NCBI RefSeq assembly: GCF_002209535.1
Contig: NZ_NJIG01000004.1
Coordinates: forward strand, 186,001 to 250,000
Origin: Achromobacter marplatensis
GTDB lineage: Bacteria > Pseudomonadota > Gammaproteobacteria > Burkholderiales > Burkholderiaceae_B
DNA length: 64,000 nucleotides
Direction of reading: 5' to 3'
Made by a program: the position numbers and the translations under genes. Position 1 is the first letter of the stretch; every line of letters starts with the position of its first letter. Of this stretch, positions 8,021 through 15,854 are shown one piece after another. The notes below the pieces were generated by a model. The model had not been told where the DNA came from and made no database searches. It was given only the letters and a program-made list of their open reading frames with translations.

Positions 8021-9268
8021 ATGCCCCAGGTACAGTCAGCACCCGCCGCATCCGCCGATTTCGACGTGGTGGTGGTAGGAGGAGGCGCCGCAGGCATCGG
8101 CGTGACCGCCAGTTTGCTGCGGCGCCGGCCGGATTTGCGCATTGCCGTGATCGAACCCAGCGACAAGCATTATTACCAGCCGGCCTGGACGCTGGTGGGC
8201 GGCGGCGCGTTCGATGTGAAGAAGACCATGCGTCCGACCCGTTCGGTAATGCCGTCGCGGGCCACGTGGTTGCATACGTCGGCCGCGGGTTTCGAGCCGC
8301 AAGCGAACCGGGTGCGCCTGGCCGACGGCGGCTGCGTGACGTATCAGCAGTTGATCGTATGTCCCGGCCTGCGGCTGGCCTGGGACAAGATCGACGGCCT
8401 GTCCGACGCGCTGGGCCAGAACGGGGTGACGTCCAACTATCGCTACGACCTGGCGCCCTACACCTGGGAACTGGTGCGGTCGATGAGGCAAGGGCAGGCG
8501 TTATTCACCCAACCGGCCATGCCGATCAAATGCGCGGGCGCGCCGCAAAAGGCGATGTATCTGGCCTGCGACCATTGGCGCCGGACCGGTGTGCTGGACC
8601 GCATGCATGTTGAATTCGATCTGGCGGGCGCGGCGCTGTTCGGCGTGCCCACGTTTGTGCCGCCGCTGATGCGCTATGTCGAGAGCTATGGCATCGACCT
8701 GGCGTTCAATTCCGCGCTGGTGGCCGTGGATGGGCCGGCGCGCAAGGCCTGGTTCGATGTGAAGGGCGCCGACGGCCGTGTGTCGCGCGTGGAGAAGTCT
8801 TTCGACATGCTGCACGCCGTGCCGCCGCAAGTGCCGCATGACGTGGTGCGCGACAGTGCGTTGGCAGACGCGGCCGGCTGGTGCGAGGTCGACCCCGGCA
8901 GCTTGCGGCATGTGCGCTTTGACAACGTGTTCGGCCTGGGCGATGGCATCAGCACCAGCAACGCCAAGACGGCCGCCGCCGCGCGCAAGCAGATCGTCAC
9001 CGTGGCCGAAAACCTGATCGCGGTGCGCGAAGGCCACGCCATGCCCGTCACGTACGACGGCTACGGCTCGTGCCCGCTGACGGTCGAGCGCGGCCGCATC
9101 GTGCTGGCCGAGTTCGGCTACGGCGGCAAGCTGCTGCCCACCTTCCCGCTGGACCCGACGGTGCCTCGCAAGAGCGCGTGGTTCCTGAAGGCCACACTGT
9201 TGCCGTGGATCTACTGGAACGGCATGCTGCGCGGCCGCGAATGGCTGGCGCGGCCGCTGGGCAACTGA
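8021..9268 (+). CDS. sqr: sulfide:quinone oxidoreductase, type II
   Basis: FAD flavoprotein (415 aa) that oxidises sulfide to persulfide and passes electrons to quinone at the inner membrane. The FAD-binding loop GGGAAGIG is at residues 20-27. Likely catalytic cysteines are C171 in KCAGAPQK and C351 in YGSCPLTV, as expected for the SQOR-like type II group. The C-terminal WFLKATLLPWIYWNGML region is amphipathic and hydrophobic, fitting monotopic membrane attachment. It follows the BigR-like gene by 59 bp. With the divergent dioxygenase it forms a short sulfide-to-sulfite pathway. Confidence 0.88.
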   Translation: MPQVQSAPAASADFDVVVVGGGAAGIGVTASLLRRRPDLRIAVIEPSDKHYYQPAWTLVGGGAFDVKKTMRPTRSVMPSRATWLHTSAAGFEPQANRVRLADGGCVTYQQLIVCPGLRLAWDKIDGLSDALGQNGVTSNYRYDLAPYTWELVRSMRQGQALFTQPAMPIKCAGAPQKAMYLACDHWRRTGVLDRMHVEFDLAGAALFGVPTFVPPLMRYVESYGIDLAFNSALVAVDGPARKAWFDVKGADGRVSRVEKSFDMLHAVPPQVPHDVVRDSALADAAGWCEVDPGSLRHVRFDNVFGLGDGISTSNAKTAAAARKQIVTVAENLIAVREGHAMPVTYDGYGSCPLTVERGRIVLAEFGYGGKLLPTFPLDPTVPRKSAWFLKATLLPWIYWNGMLRGREWLARPLGN

Positions 9269-9275
9269 ATCTGCG

Positions 9276-10544
9276 CTACTCGTAGGTGCGTACGTCGTCG
9301 ATGACCTTGCCGTCGTTCGGCAGGCCGTCGGCGTCTACCCATTCCACGTCGGCGCGCAGCTTGGTCACGTCGCGCACGGATTCGGCGATGCGGTTGGACA
9401 GCTCTTCGCCGCGTACCCGCGAGTCCACCTTCAGCACCATGCGGTCCGAACCGGTGCTGCCGCTGATGACGAGGCGGGCGCGCAGGATTTCAGGGTGGCG
9501 CCGCACCACGTCAGCGACCTGCGAGGGGTGGACGAACATGCCGCGCACTTTGGTGGTCTGGTCCGCGCGGCCCATCCAGCCCTTGATGCGGGTGTTGGTG
9601 CGCCCGCAAGGCGAAATGCCGGGCATGACGGCCGACAGGTCGCCGGTGCCGAAGCGCACCAGCGGATAGTCCGGATTCAGCGTGGTAACCACCACTTCGC
9701 CGACCTCGCCGTCAGGCACGGGCTCGCCAGTGCCGGGGCGCACGATTTCCACGATGATGTCTTCGCCCAACACCAGCCCCTGGCGGGCAGGCGTCTCGAA
9801 GGCGATCATGCCCAGGTCGGCGCTGCCGTAGGCCTGGTAGCCTTCGATGCCGCGGGCCGCCAGCCAGTCGCGCAGCGACGGCGGAAAGGCTTCGCCCGAC
9901 ACCAGCGCGCGTCGCAGCGAATCCAGCTTCACGCCCAGTTCGTCGGATTTCTCGAGGATGATCTTCAGGAAACTGGGCGTACCCGTGTAGCCGCTGGGCG
10001 CCAGGTCCTGAATGGCTCGCACCTGCTGTTCGGTCTGGCCCGTGCCGCCGGGAAAGACCGTGCAGCCCACGGCATGCGCCGCCGTCTCCATCATGGAGCC
10101 GGCCGGAGTGAAGTGGTAGGAAAAGCAGTTGTACGCCAGTTCGCCGGCGCGAAAGCCGGCAGCATACAGGGCGCGCGCAAAACGCCAGTAATCCGCGCGC
10201 GCGCTTTCCGGTTCGTAAATGGGGCCGGGCGAGGCGAAGACGCGCATCGCCTCTCCCCAGCCGATCGCGGAGAATCCGCCGAAGGCTTTGGCCGGGCCCG
10301 CAGGCGCCGCCGCATCGTCTCGGCTGTGCTGCTGGCGTTCCAGCAGTTCGTGCTTGCGCAGCACGGGCAGGCGGGCCAGCGCCGCGCGCGACGTGATGGT
10401 GGCGGGGTCAACGCCGCGCAGCTGTTCGGCGATTGCCGAGGCGCGCGCGATCGCTCGCGTAATCGCGCCGGGCAAGGCGGCCATCAGCTCGCGCTCGCGT
10501 TGCTCGGGCGCTCGGGTTTCCAGGACATCGAAAAACTCGGACAT
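9276..10544 (-). CDS. phenylacetate-CoA ligase-like AMP-binding protein with divergent P-loop
   Basis: Member of the PaaK-like adenylating family (COG1541 type), 422 aa. Visible features are YTGTPSFLKIILEKS, AYGSADLGMIAFET, VRFGTGDLS, the GRADQTTKVRGMFVHPSQV hinge segment and a C-terminal GKVIDD with the expected lysine. The Ser/Thr/Gly-rich phosphate loop normal for PaaK (SSGTTGKPT) is replaced by ASPGPIYEP. That could alter or abolish ATP binding, or mark a distinct subfamily. It is the last gene of a seven-gene leftward cluster with a branched-chain-type ABC importer and a second CoA ligase. The substrate is unknown, possibly an imported carboxylic acid. Confidence 0.8.
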   Translation of the reverse strand: MSEFFDVLETRAPEQRERELMAALPGAITRAIARASAIAEQLRGVDPATITSRAALARLPVLRKHELLERQQHSRDDAAAPAGPAKAFGGFSAIGWGEAMRVFASPGPIYEPESARADYWRFARALYAAGFRAGELAYNCFSYHFTPAGSMMETAAHAVGCTVFPGGTGQTEQQVRAIQDLAPSGYTGTPSFLKIILEKSDELGVKLDSLRRALVSGEAFPPSLRDWLAARGIEGYQAYGSADLGMIAFETPARQGLVLGEDIIVEIVRPGTGEPVPDGEVGEVVVTTLNPDYPLVRFGTGDLSAVMPGISPCGRTNTRIKGWMGRADQTTKVRGMFVHPSQVADVVRRHPEILRARLVISGSTGSDRMVLKVDSRVRGEELSNRIAESVRDVTKLRADVEWVDADGLPNDGKVIDDVRTYE

Positions 10545-10626
10545 GGGATCGCACCCTCTCGTGTGCCGTACTGCGGTGTCGTTGCCGGCGGGGCACCGGT
10601 CCACACCGGCGCTGCCGCTCCAGGGA

Positions 10627-11481
10627 TCAGGCCAGCCAGCGTTTGCGGCGGCGGTAGAACTTGTTGTCGCGGAAACTCTTTCTTTCGCCGCTGGAAATGC
10701 CCAGGTAGAACTCTTTGACGTCCTCGTTCTGGGCCAGGTCCAGCGCGGCGCCGTCCATCATCACGCGCCCGTTTTCCAGGATGTAGCCGTAGTCGGCGTA
10801 GCGCAGCGCGATGTTGGTGTTCTGTTCGGCCAACAGGAAGCTCACGCGTTCGCGCTGGTTCAGATCGCGCACGATCTCGAAAATCTCTTCCACGATCTGC
10901 GGGGCCAGGCCCATGGACGGCTCGTCCAGCAGGATCATGTTGGGGTTGGCCATCAGCGCGCGGCCGATAGCGGTCATCTGCTGTTCGCCGCCCGACGTAT
11001 AGCCGGACTGGCTCCCGCGGCGCTGCTTCAGGCGCGGGAAGTATTGGTACACGCGTTCCAGCGCGGCCGCGGTGTCGCCGCGGCTCATGCTGCGGGTGTA
11101 GGCGCCGGTCAACAGGTTCTCTTCGATGGTCAGGTGGGCAAAGCAATGCCGACCCTCCATCACCTGCACGACGCCGCGCTTGACCAGTTCGGCCGGCGAC
11201 AGCCGTTCGATGCGCTGGCCGCGGTATTGGATATGGCCCTTGGTGACGTCGCCGCGCTCGCCCTTGAGCAGGTTCGAGATGGCGCGCAAGGTCGTGGTCT
11301 TGCCCGCGCCGTTGGCGCCCAGCAACGCCACGATCCTGCCTTCGGGCACCTGCAGGGACACGCCCTTGAGCACCAGGATCACGTGGTTGTAGATCACCTC
11401 GATCCCGTTCACGTCGAGCAGCACGTTGGGCGCTTCGGCGGGGGAGGGGGCGATGGATGCAGCAGTTGTTGCAGCGGTCAT
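10627..11481 (-). CDS. branched-chain-type ABC transporter ATPase (LivF-like)
   Basis: Cytoplasmic ATPase subunit of 284 aa. It has Walker A (GANGAGKTT), the ABC signature with preceding Q-loop region (TSGGEQQMTAIGRAL) and Walker B (MILLDEPSMGL). About 20 Ala/Pro/Thr-rich residues precede the domain, and a basic tail (FRDNKFYRRRKRWLA) follows it, making it longer than the usual 235 aa of LivF. It pairs with the LivG-like ATPase at 15052. A strong hairpin separates it from the binding-protein gene upstream in the operon. Confidence 0.9.
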   Translation of the reverse strand: MTAATTAASIAPSPAEAPNVLLDVNGIEVIYNHVILVLKGVSLQVPEGRIVALLGANGAGKTTTLRAISNLLKGERGDVTKGHIQYRGQRIERLSPAELVKRGVVQVMEGRHCFAHLTIEENLLTGAYTRSMSRGDTAAALERVYQYFPRLKQRRGSQSGYTSGGEQQMTAIGRALMANPNMILLDEPSMGLAPQIVEEIFEIVRDLNQRERVSFLLAEQNTNIALRYADYGYILENGRVMMDGAALDLAQNEDVKEFYLGISSGERKSFRDNKFYRRRKRWLA

Positions 11482-11501
11482 GACGATTCCTGCGGCGTGG
11501 T

Positions 11502-11533
11502 GGCGGCGGGCGCCGGCAAAGGCGCCCGCCGCC
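11502..11533 (-). terminator. intercistronic GC-rich hairpin after the binding-protein gene
   Basis: Perfect 13-bp arms (11502-11514 and 11521-11533) with a 6-nt loop, beginning 9 nt after the stop codon of the periplasmic binding-protein gene. There is no T-run. It is better seen as an mRNA 3'-end stabiliser or partial terminator that favours expression of the binding protein over the distal ATPase. Confidence 0.6.
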
Positions 11534-11541
11534 GGTTCACA

Positions 11542-12876
11542 TCAGTTCTCGCAAGTGCGGGGCGTGATGTTCTTTTCCTTGGCGTACTTGGCCGCGGCTT
11601 CCTTGACCATCGGGTCCAGAATGGTCTTGTCGGCCTGATACCAGTCGGAGGCGACCTTGAACTTGGCGCCGTCCCACTGCACGATGCGGGCCCAGTCGTC
11701 GCCCTTGTGGTTGCTGCACGAGGTCTTGACCGGGCGCATGATCTGGCCAAAGCCCAGCTTGTCCAGCTTCTCTTGCGTCAGGTTCAGGTTCTCGAAGCCC
11801 CAACGCACCTGGTCGGGCGTCAATGCCTTGCCTTTGCCGAACTTCTCTTGCGCCGTGCGGATCGCTTCCACCTGCAGCATCGAAATCATCATGCCGCGCG
11901 TGTGGGCGATGGTGCCCAGCGTGTTCTTGGCCGTCTTGTCCGAGCCCTGGCCCTTGTCGTAGACGAACTTCTTCAGGTCGTCATAGACCTTGTCGTGCTC
12001 GGCGCCGCTGTTGTGCACGGTGATGGCGTTGTAGCCCTTGGCGACGTCGCCAAGGTCCTTCACGTCGCCTTCAGAGCCGGCCCACCAGATCGCGTACATC
12101 TTGTCGCGGGGGTAGCCGCTGGCCTGCGCTTCGCGGATGGCGGTCGGCGTCATGATGCCCGCGCTCCACAGCAGCACATAGGCCGGACGCGCCTGGCGGA
12201 TCTGCAGCCACGTGGACTTCTGTTCCACACCCGGCGCCGTCACCGGATACAGCACCAGCTCGAAGCCTTCCTTGGCGGCGCGTTTCTGCAGCAGCGGGAT
12301 CGGTTCCTTGCCGTAGGGCGAGTCGTGGTAGACCAGGGCGATCTTCTTGCCCTTGAGCTTGTCCATGCCGCCTTCTTTCTTGGCGATGTCCTGGATCATC
12401 ACGTCGGCCGCGGTCCAGTACGTGCCCAGGAGCGGGAAGTTCCACTCGAAGACGCTGCCGTCCACCGACTGCGACAGGCCGTAGCCCATCGTTTCGACGG
12501 GCACCTTGTCGACCATGGCCTTGTCGCTGACCGCAAACGTGATGCCGGTGGACTGGGTGTCGAAGCCCGAAGCCCCCGTGCCCTTGCCCTTCAGGCGCTC
12601 ATAGCATTCCACGCCGCGGTCGGTGGCGTAGGCGGTCTCGCATTCTTCGTACGTGATCTTGACGCCGTTGACGCCGCCATCGCGCTCGTTGACCAGCTTC
12701 AGGTAGTCCAGCTTGCCGTCTGCCCAGGGTATGCCCAGCGGCGCGAACGACCCGGTGCGATACACCAGCAACGGAACGAACTGCTCTTCGGCCGCCATTG
12801 CCGGCGTGGCCACGGCGCCGACGGCGCCGGCTGCGGCCACCAGGGCTGCCGCCAACTTCAGGTTAAGACGCTTCAT
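11542..12876 (-). CDS. ABC transporter periplasmic substrate-binding protein (LivK-like, Peripla_BP_6)
   Basis: Secreted solute receptor of about 444 aa. The signal peptide has a basic start, a hydrophobic Ala/Val core and cleavage near TPAMAAEEQ. The mature chain follows the leucine/amide-binding periplasmic fold, with two lobes (LVYHDSPYGKEPIP and PAYVLLWSAGIMTPTA regions). It belongs to the longer subgroup often found beside CoA ligases and Liv-type permeases. I prefer the ATG at 12876, because an AGGAGG lies 9 nt upstream; the ATG at 12882 is only 3 nt from it. The ligand is unknown, plausibly an aromatic or fatty acid activated by the neighbouring ligases. Confidence 0.88.
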   Translation of the reverse strand: MKRLNLKLAAALVAAAGAVGAVATPAMAAEEQFVPLLVYRTGSFAPLGIPWADGKLDYLKLVNERDGGVNGVKITYEECETAYATDRGVECYERLKGKGTGASGFDTQSTGITFAVSDKAMVDKVPVETMGYGLSQSVDGSVFEWNFPLLGTYWTAADVMIQDIAKKEGGMDKLKGKKIALVYHDSPYGKEPIPLLQKRAAKEGFELVLYPVTAPGVEQKSTWLQIRQARPAYVLLWSAGIMTPTAIREAQASGYPRDKMYAIWWAGSEGDVKDLGDVAKGYNAITVHNSGAEHDKVYDDLKKFVYDKGQGSDKTAKNTLGTIAHTRGMMISMLQVEAIRTAQEKFGKGKALTPDQVRWGFENLNLTQEKLDKLGFGQIMRPVKTSCSNHKGDDWARIVQWDGAKFKVASDWYQADKTILDPMVKEAAAKYAKEKNITPRTCEN

Positions 12877-13020
12877 CTCCATTTACCTCCTGCGTGGTGT
12901 TTGGGGCAGTAAACCCTGGGACACCGGGATTGGCCCGGTCTTGAGCCGGGTATTCAGGATGTGGGCCACGGCACTTTTGCCGCCGCGGTCCGCAGAAATC
13001 AATGCGAAATCAGAATACGG

Positions 13021-14085
13021 TCAATGCGGGAACGGCCAGATGCGCAGCTTCTCTTTGCCAATGCTCCACAAGCGCGCCAGCCCGTGCGGTTCGGCGATCA
13101 GGAAGAACACGATCAGCGCGCCGAACACCATGTGTTCGATGTGCGCGGCGGTGTCGACCGACAGCGGGATGCCGAGCGCGTGCGGGATGTTCGACAGCGC
13201 CACCGGCACCAGCACGATGAAGGCCGCGCCGAAGAAGCTGCCGATGATCGAACCCAGCCCGCCGATGATCACCATGAACAGCAGCTGGAACGAACGCGTC
13301 AGGTCGAACGCCAGCGGCTCCCACGAACCCAGGTGGATGTAGCCCCACAAGGCGCCGGCTACGCCGACGATGAACGAACTGACGGCGAACGCAGTGAGCT
13401 TGGCGTACATGGGCCGGATGCCGATGACCGATGCCGCCACGTCCATGTCGCGGATCGCCATCCACTGGCGGCCGATGGCGCCGCGCACCAGGTTCTTGGC
13501 CAGCAGGCTGAAGATCACCACCAGGATCAGCACGAACAGGTACTTCTCCAGCGCGCTCTGCACGGGCAGGCCGAAGGCCGTCAGCGGCGGCACCGACACG
13601 TTGCCCGACGACGAGTAGTTGGTGAAGAACGGGATGCGCAGGAACGCCCAGTCCACGAAGAACTGCGCGGCCAGCGTGGCCACAGCCAGGTACAGGCCCC
13701 GGATGCGCAGGCTGGGGATGCCGAAGATCACGCCCACGATCGTGGCGAAGCAACCGCCCAGCAGGATCTGGATGACCAGCGGCATGCCGGGAAAGCGCAC
13801 GCCGAAGTTCCAGGCCGCATAGGCGCCCACCGCCATGAAGGCGCCGGTGCCCAGCGAGATCTGGCCGCAGTACCCGACCAGGATGTTCAAGCCCACGGCG
13901 GCCAGCGACAGGATCAGGAACGGGATCAGGATGGCGCGCAGCAGGTAGTCGGACGACAGCGCCGGCACGGCGATGAACGCCACGGCCAGCAGCAGCCAGA
14001 TGAAGATGCGGTCCTGGCGGATCGGGAAGATCTGCTGGTCGGCCCGGTAGCTGGTCTTGAATTGGCCGTTTTCGCGATAGAACAT
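13021..14085 (-). CDS. branched-chain-type ABC transporter permease (LivM-like)
   Basis: Inner-membrane permease of 354 aa with about ten hydrophobic segments. The family signature GYCGQISLGTGAFMAVGAYAAW is near residue 75, and MVIIGGLGSIIGSFFGA is in the later EAA-like coupling region. A charged N-terminal stretch (MFYRENGQFKTSYRADQQ) precedes the first helix. It lies between the LivH-like and binding-protein genes, all leftward, and should form the translocation pore together with the LivH-like subunit. Confidence 0.92.
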   Translation of the reverse strand: MFYRENGQFKTSYRADQQIFPIRQDRIFIWLLLAVAFIAVPALSSDYLLRAILIPFLILSLAAVGLNILVGYCGQISLGTGAFMAVGAYAAWNFGVRFPGMPLVIQILLGGCFATIVGVIFGIPSLRIRGLYLAVATLAAQFFVDWAFLRIPFFTNYSSSGNVSVPPLTAFGLPVQSALEKYLFVLILVVIFSLLAKNLVRGAIGRQWMAIRDMDVAASVIGIRPMYAKLTAFAVSSFIVGVAGALWGYIHLGSWEPLAFDLTRSFQLLFMVIIGGLGSIIGSFFGAAFIVLVPVALSNIPHALGIPLSVDTAAHIEHMVFGALIVFFLIAEPHGLARLWSIGKEKLRIWPFPH

Positions 14086-14110
14086 GTTTTTATCCTAGAG
14101 GGCCTGGTGG

Positions 14111-15040
14111 TTACACGCGGTCGATGATCTTCTCGCCGAACAGCCCTTGCGGACGGAACAGCAGGAACACCAGCGCCAGCACATAGGCGAACCAGATTTC
14201 GATACCGCCGCCCACGAGCGATCCCAGGTAGACCTCGGACAGCTTTTCCCCCACGCCGATGATCAGGCCGCCCAGAATGGCGCCCGGCACCGAGGTCAGG
14301 CCGCCCAGGATCACCACCGGCAACGCGCGCAGCGCCGCGGTGGACAGCGTGAACTGCACGCCGAACTTCGATCCCCAGATGATGCCGGCCACCAGCGCGA
14401 CCAGGCCCGCCACGCACCACACGATCACCCAGATGCGGTTCAGCGGGATGCCGATGGATTGCGCGGCCTGGTGGTCGTCGGCCACGGCGCGCAGCGCGCG
14501 GCCGGTCGAGGTGTATTGGAAGAACAGCGCCAGCACGGCCACCAGCAGGGCGGCAATCACGGCGGCCGTCAGGTCTTCCAGGTTGATGAGCAGCCCGCCT
14601 TCGAAGACGGTGTCCAGGATCATCATCGGATCCTTGGGCATACCCACGTTGATGGAATACACCGAGCTGCCGAACGTGATCTGGCCCAGGCCGTCCAGGA
14701 AATAGCTGATGCCCAGCGTGGCCATCAACAGGGTCGTGGCTTCCTGGTTGACCAGGTGGCGCAGCACGAAGCGTTCGATGGCGACGGCCAAGAGGAACAT
14801 CACCATGGCGCTGACGATGAACGCCAGCACGTTGGCCAGGATCATGTTGTCAAAGCCGAGCCAGCGCGGTATCCATTCCGAAAAACGCGCCATGGACAGC
14901 GCGGCGACCAGCACCATCGCGCCCTGCGCGAAGTTGAAGACGCCGGACGCCTTGAAGATCAGGACGAAGCCCAGGCCGATCAGCGCATACATCATGCCGC
15001 TCATCAGGCCGCCGAATAAGGTCTCTAGAAAAAATCCCAT
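14111..15040 (-). CDS. branched-chain-type ABC transporter permease (LivH-like)
   Basis: Second pore subunit, 309 aa, with eight to nine hydrophobic segments. Typical LivH features are the N-terminal MMYALIGLGFVLIFKASGVFNFAQGAM segment (only part needed for recognition) and the C-terminal VVILGGLTSVPGAILGGLIIG coupling loop. It lies 11 nt downstream of the LivG-like gene and 25 nt upstream of livM, so it is clearly in one transcription unit. Confidence 0.92.
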   Translation of the reverse strand: MGFFLETLFGGLMSGMMYALIGLGFVLIFKASGVFNFAQGAMVLVAALSMARFSEWIPRWLGFDNMILANVLAFIVSAMVMFLLAVAIERFVLRHLVNQEATTLLMATLGISYFLDGLGQITFGSSVYSINVGMPKDPMMILDTVFEGGLLINLEDLTAAVIAALLVAVLALFFQYTSTGRALRAVADDHQAAQSIGIPLNRIWVIVWCVAGLVALVAGIIWGSKFGVQFTLSTAALRALPVVILGGLTSVPGAILGGLIIGVGEKLSEVYLGSLVGGGIEIWFAYVLALVFLLFRPQGLFGEKIIDRV

Positions 15041-15051
15041 GTCTGTTCGCC

Positions 15052-15849
15052 TTAGTGCGAGACGCCGAGGTAGGCGCGGATGACGTCTTCATTCGCGCGG
15101 ACTTCGTCCGGACGCCCGTCGCCGATCTTCTTGCCGTAGTCCAGCACCACCACGCGGTCCGAGATATCCATGACCACGCCCATGTCGTGCTCGATCAGCA
15201 CGATGGTCGTGCCGAATTCGTCGTTCACATCCAGGATGAAGCGGCTCATGTCCTGCTTTTCCTCGATGTTCATGCCGGCCATCGGTTCGTCCAGCAGCAA
15301 GAGGCGCGGCTCCATCGCCAACGCGCGGCCCAGGTCCACGCGCTTTTGCAGGCCGTAGGGCAGGCGGCCGACGGGCGTCTTGCGATAGGCCTGGATCTCG
15401 AGGAAGTCGACGATGTTCTCGACGAATTCGCGGTGCTGAGTCTCTTCGCGCTCGGCTGGCCCCAACCGGAAGGCTTGCGACAGCAGCCCGCACTTCATGC
15501 GCAGGTTGCGGCCGGTCATGATGTTGTCCAGCACGCTCATGCCTTTGAACAAGGCCAGGTTCTGGAACGTGCGCGCGATGCCCATTTCGGCGGCGCGGCG
15601 CGGGTTCATCTTCGAGAAGCGCTCGCCCCGGAACGCGATGCCGCCTTGCTGCGGCGTGTAGACGCCGTTGATGACGTTCAGCATCGAACTCTTGCCCGCG
15701 CCGTTGGGGCCGATGATGGCGCGGATCTCGTGCTCGCGCACATTGAAGGAAATGTCCGTCAGCGCTTTGACGCCGCCAAAGGACAAGGAGATGTTCTGCA
15801 TGTCCAGCATGACGTCGCCGATACGCTGGTCGCGGTCGTTGTTGCTCAT
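15052..15849 (-). CDS. branched-chain-type ABC transporter ATPase (LivG-like)
   Basis: ATPase subunit of 265 aa starting MSNNDRDQRIGDVML. It carries Walker A (GPNGAGKSS), the variant signature LPYGLQKRVDLGRAL and Walker B (LLLLDEPMAGM), with the H-loop in VLIEHDMG. The LPYG signature form is typical of LivG. It begins 5 nt after the stop of the upstream long-chain acyl-CoA ligase gene, showing tight coupling of transport and activation. Confidence 0.92.
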   Translation of the reverse strand: MSNNDRDQRIGDVMLDMQNISLSFGGVKALTDISFNVREHEIRAIIGPNGAGKSSMLNVINGVYTPQQGGIAFRGERFSKMNPRRAAEMGIARTFQNLALFKGMSVLDNIMTGRNLRMKCGLLSQAFRLGPAEREETQHREFVENIVDFLEIQAYRKTPVGRLPYGLQKRVDLGRALAMEPRLLLLDEPMAGMNIEEKQDMSRFILDVNDEFGTTIVLIEHDMGVVMDISDRVVVLDYGKKIGDGRPDEVRANEDVIRAYLGVSH

Positions 15850-15854
15850 GATCT

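Noticed and set aside
10219..12912. Long plus-strand frame (about 900 codons) opposite the PaaK-like, LivF-like and receptor genes
   Set aside because: Shadow of GC-rich codons; no domain recognisable, and it spans three well-supported genes on the other strand.
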